Origin: Lactifluus volemus
Lineage: Eukaryota > Basidiomycota > Agaricomycetes > Russulales > Russulaceae
DNA length: 64,000 bases
Assembly (NCBI GenBank): GCA_022376515.1
Contig: WTXI01000052.1
Location: 1 to 64,000 of the forward strand
Direction: 5' to 3'
Below are positions 61,935-64,000 of this stretch, piece by piece (within the stretch, counting starts at the first letter, position 1; the number at the start of each line of letters is the position of its first letter). Both the position numbers and the translations under genes were made by a program. Below the pieces are notes generated by a model. That model did no database searches. It was not told the DNA's origin and worked only from the letters and a program-made list of their open reading frames with translations.

Positions 61935-62350
61935 TCAAATCAATCGAATAGTTGTAGAGTAGTTTGGCCGTTCACTGCAGGTTAACCCACGGAGGAAATT
62001 GGCCACCCTGAACCTAACCTGAAGGTTGGGTTTGGGTTTGGATTTAGATTTAGGTTGGGAACCAGTTCGCCACACCCGGGAAGACCCTCTACTGAATCGT
62101 TTTGATGTAACACGACCCTCCATTCTTGATCTTTACACTTCTGAACATATACCAAGTGGAGCAAGGGATAGGGGGCAAGGGAAGCAAATGAAAACCACGC
62201 GCGAGAAGTTCGAGAACAGCAGGGTGAGGTTCGATTCCAGTAACATGAACCTCTTTATATACATCCAACTCTGGTGGTTATGAACTAAGGACAAGGCCAC
62301 TAAAAATACCAAAGAAAATGGGGCAAAAGGGAAGGCGAAACAGGTAGCTG
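61935..62350. other. Spacer with degenerate CCCH-like and GGGTTT-rich stretch
   Basis: 61935-62100 is related to 41850-41985. It includes GGGTTTGGGTTTGGATTTAG at 62026-62045 and a block resembling the CCGGCAAGACC...GAGTC part of the CCCH gene. The rest shows no coding signal. Confidence 0.35.
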
Positions 62351-62362
62351 GTAATGTAGTGA

Positions 62363-62735
62363 AAGCCCAAACAAACGGCTTGTGGCTGACGGTTTCCGAG
62401 TCAGTGGCCCGCTCTGAGTCGGTGCTTCAAGTTGCCGGAGCGCGCGCTGGCGCTTGCCTCGGATTATACTTACATCCTAGTATACTAAACGACTGTCGGC
62501 ACAAACAAAGGGAATCTGTCCGAACCGAAATGAGATGGAATCACCCATTTTATCGTCAAAGTGGTCTCGAGTCTAACGTCTCGGCTGCATCCGTTGATTC
62601 AACGCGGAGATCAGTTTACCAAGTGCTGAATTGTTAAGGAGAGATCGGGGATTTCTATCGCACATCCTGTAATTCGGTCCTCTCGACAATGTCTTCTATC
62701 TATCATCCTACTTTTAATCCTACATTCCACCATAC
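62363..62735. repeat. Spacer before NLR H, copy of the G spacer repeat
   Basis: Nearly identical to 56662-56993, with a short extra segment (GCTGACGGTTTCCGAGTC and TACATCCTAGTATACTAA). Confidence 0.65.
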
Positions 62736-64000
62736 CTATGTCCCCTCACCAGGGCGCTTTGATAGTAGCTTCACAATTCCGTGGTGAGACCGCTCCAAAG
62801 CGAGTTGCAAAGGCATCTTGCCGTCCTTGTTTTGGAGATGCAGATCCGCACCACGCTCAAGTAGAACCTCGGCAACCTGGAAACATCCTTCGTGTGCCGC
62901 GAAGTGCAACGGGGTGAAGAGATTGTCATCCTGTGCATTCACATCAGCACCATGGTCAAACAACAGTCGCACAACCTCCGCGTATTCCGATTGAGACGCA
63001 TAGTGCAAGGGGGTCTTCTTCCTCCCATCCCGAGGATCCACGCTTGCACCACGCTCAATGAGCATCCGTGCAATCGCAAGTTGTCCGTAATACGATGCAA
63101 TGTGTAATGGAGCCCAGCCATATTTGTCCTGTTCGTCGGCATTCGCACCGTGATCGAATAATAATTGTGCAATGTCGCAATGCCCCCAATTCGATGCTAT
63201 CTGGAGAGGGTTCAAATGATCCTCGTCCCGGAGGTTGATGTCAGCGCCATGCTCCAATAGCAGTCTGGCGGCCACCACGTCTCCGTGCTTTGACGCGATT
63301 AACAATGAAGTCATGTTTTGGTAAGTCACCGAGTTTGGATCTGCGCCGTGGTCAAGTAGCACTCTCATGGCCCTGGCATCCCCAGATCTCGATGCCAGGT
63401 GTAAGGCAGTTGCTCCTTCGTTGTCCCGAGTATCCACATCAACACCGTGCTCCAGCAGGAAAACGACAACTTCCAGATGACCGTAGGCCAACGCAGCGTG
63501 CAGTGGAGTCGCGCACATTCCGCCACTAACGTTGACATCTTCTGGGCTTGTGCCGATTAGACGTTCTATTATATCGCGGAAGCCGCAAAGCGCGGCATAA
63601 TACAGTGGGAATGCATCGGGTTGCTCCGGGCAACCGGTGAACGGAAATGACATCCAGGGTCTATCGATGTCGTATAACCAGACCCAGCATGCGAAATGTG
63701 GTTTATCTTTGTCAAAGAGGTGGTCCATCTCATCTTGGATATGTGATAATACGTCCTTGAACTGTGCATGATCAACCCAGTACGCCGCTGCATATTTAGC
63801 CAGGGGGAAATCCTCGATGCGATTTTCGTCTATGGTATCATCCAGTTGGAGGAGTATGCAAAGGCAAGCCCGTGCGAGGAATGTATGCGCAGACAATAGA
63901 GGAATGTGATAGTGCGAAACAAGATTGGAGTTCGCCAGCCGACTTGATGTTAGATACTCCTTCACAGTGAAGTGCGAGAACTGGACAACTTTAGAACCGT
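62736..64000 (-). CDS. NLR H: Goodbye-NACHT-ankyrin receptor, 5' part beyond window
   Basis: Only the C-terminal part of exon 10 is in the window. It is open from base 64000 to the stop at 62736. It reads from the conserved VVQFSHFTVKEYL through the post-NACHT helical region (FDKDKPHFACWVWLYDID) into about nine ankyrin repeats ending LLSKRPGEGT. No stop or frameshift in this part. Closest to G. Start, Goodbye domain, Walker A and Walker B are outside, so integrity cannot be judged. Confidence 0.85.
   Translation of the reverse strand, partial: GSKVVQFSHFTVKEYLTSSRLANSNLVSHYHIPLLSAHTFLARACLCILLQLDDTIDENRIEDFPLAKYAAAYWVDHAQFKDVLSHIQDEMDHLFDKDKPHFACWVWLYDIDRPWMSFPFTGCPEQPDAFPLYYAALCGFRDIIERLIGTSPEDVNVSGGMCATPLHAALAYGHLEVVVFLLEHGVDVDTRDNEGATALHLASRSGDARAMRVLLDHGADPNSVTYQNMTSLLIASKHGDVVAARLLLEHGADINLRDEDHLNPLQIASNWGHCDIAQLLFDHGANADEQDKYGWAPLHIASYYGQLAIARMLIERGASVDPRDGRKKTPLHYASQSEYAEVVRLLFDHGADVNAQDDNLFTPLHFAAHEGCFQVAEVLLERGADLHLQNKDGKMPLQLALERSHHGIVKLLSKRPGEGT

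Noticed and set aside
62026..62060. Telomere-like GGGTTT tract
   Set aside because: Only a few imperfect units (GGGTTTGGGTTTGGATTTAG) within a block also present in other form at 41930; not a telomeric array.
7996..64000. CRISPR arrays, bacterial operons or bacterial defence genes
   Set aside because: No short regularly spaced repeats; spliceosomal introns and fungal gene families throughout. The repeats are whole-gene duplications.

Overview
The window looks like nuclear DNA of a mushroom-forming basidiomycete (Agaricomycetes). Genes carry many short introns of about 50-70 bp with GT...AG ends. Families typical of that group are present: bicupin oxalate decarboxylase, FunK1-type kinase, Goodbye-NACHT-ankyrin receptors and a non-LTR retrotransposon. 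I cannot name the species. Exon models were built by hand from splice signals, conserved protein motifs and phase arithmetic; no database search was possible.

Left flank (1-8.2 kb): the 5' part of a leucine-rich-repeat gene (-), a complete magnesium-dependent phosphatase-1 gene (+, 8 exons, 200 aa), poorly resolved sequence, then a complete secreted oxalate decarboxylase gene (+, 16 exons, 428 aa).

NLR array (8.2-64 kb): a decayed Goodbye-NACHT-ankyrin gene (+) comes first, then a multi-CCCH zinc-finger gene (+). After these come eight minus-strand copies of one Goodbye-NACHT-ankyrin NLR-type receptor, here called A to H. Five (A, B, D, E, G) have ten exons that join in frame to give 1055, 1058, 1060, 1057 and 1058 aa. 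C has an in-frame stop and a replaced 3' end, F has a one-base frameshift, and H runs off the right edge. Between copies lie eroded 3' pieces of the CCCH gene (+) and eroded pieces of a His-rich stretch. The repeating unit is therefore [CCCH 3' part, spacer, NLR, NLR upstream region], about 6.5 kb before insertions. Its edge lies inside the CCCH gene, as expected from tandem duplication by unequal crossing-over.

The array has been hit by mobile elements. A 5'-truncated LINE with poly(A) and target-site duplication sits about 50 bp upstream of the start of NLR A. There are two small LINE fragments, a solo LTR with a 5-bp target-site duplication, and a FunK1 kinase pseudogene.

What the genes probably do: fungal STAND/NLR proteins with ankyrin repeats are thought to sense non-self ligands through the repeats and signal through the N-terminal domain. 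The N-terminal and NACHT parts of the copies are nearly constant, while differences concentrate in the ankyrin repeats at putative ligand-facing positions. That is the pattern expected of a diversifying receptor cluster and is the main point of interest here.
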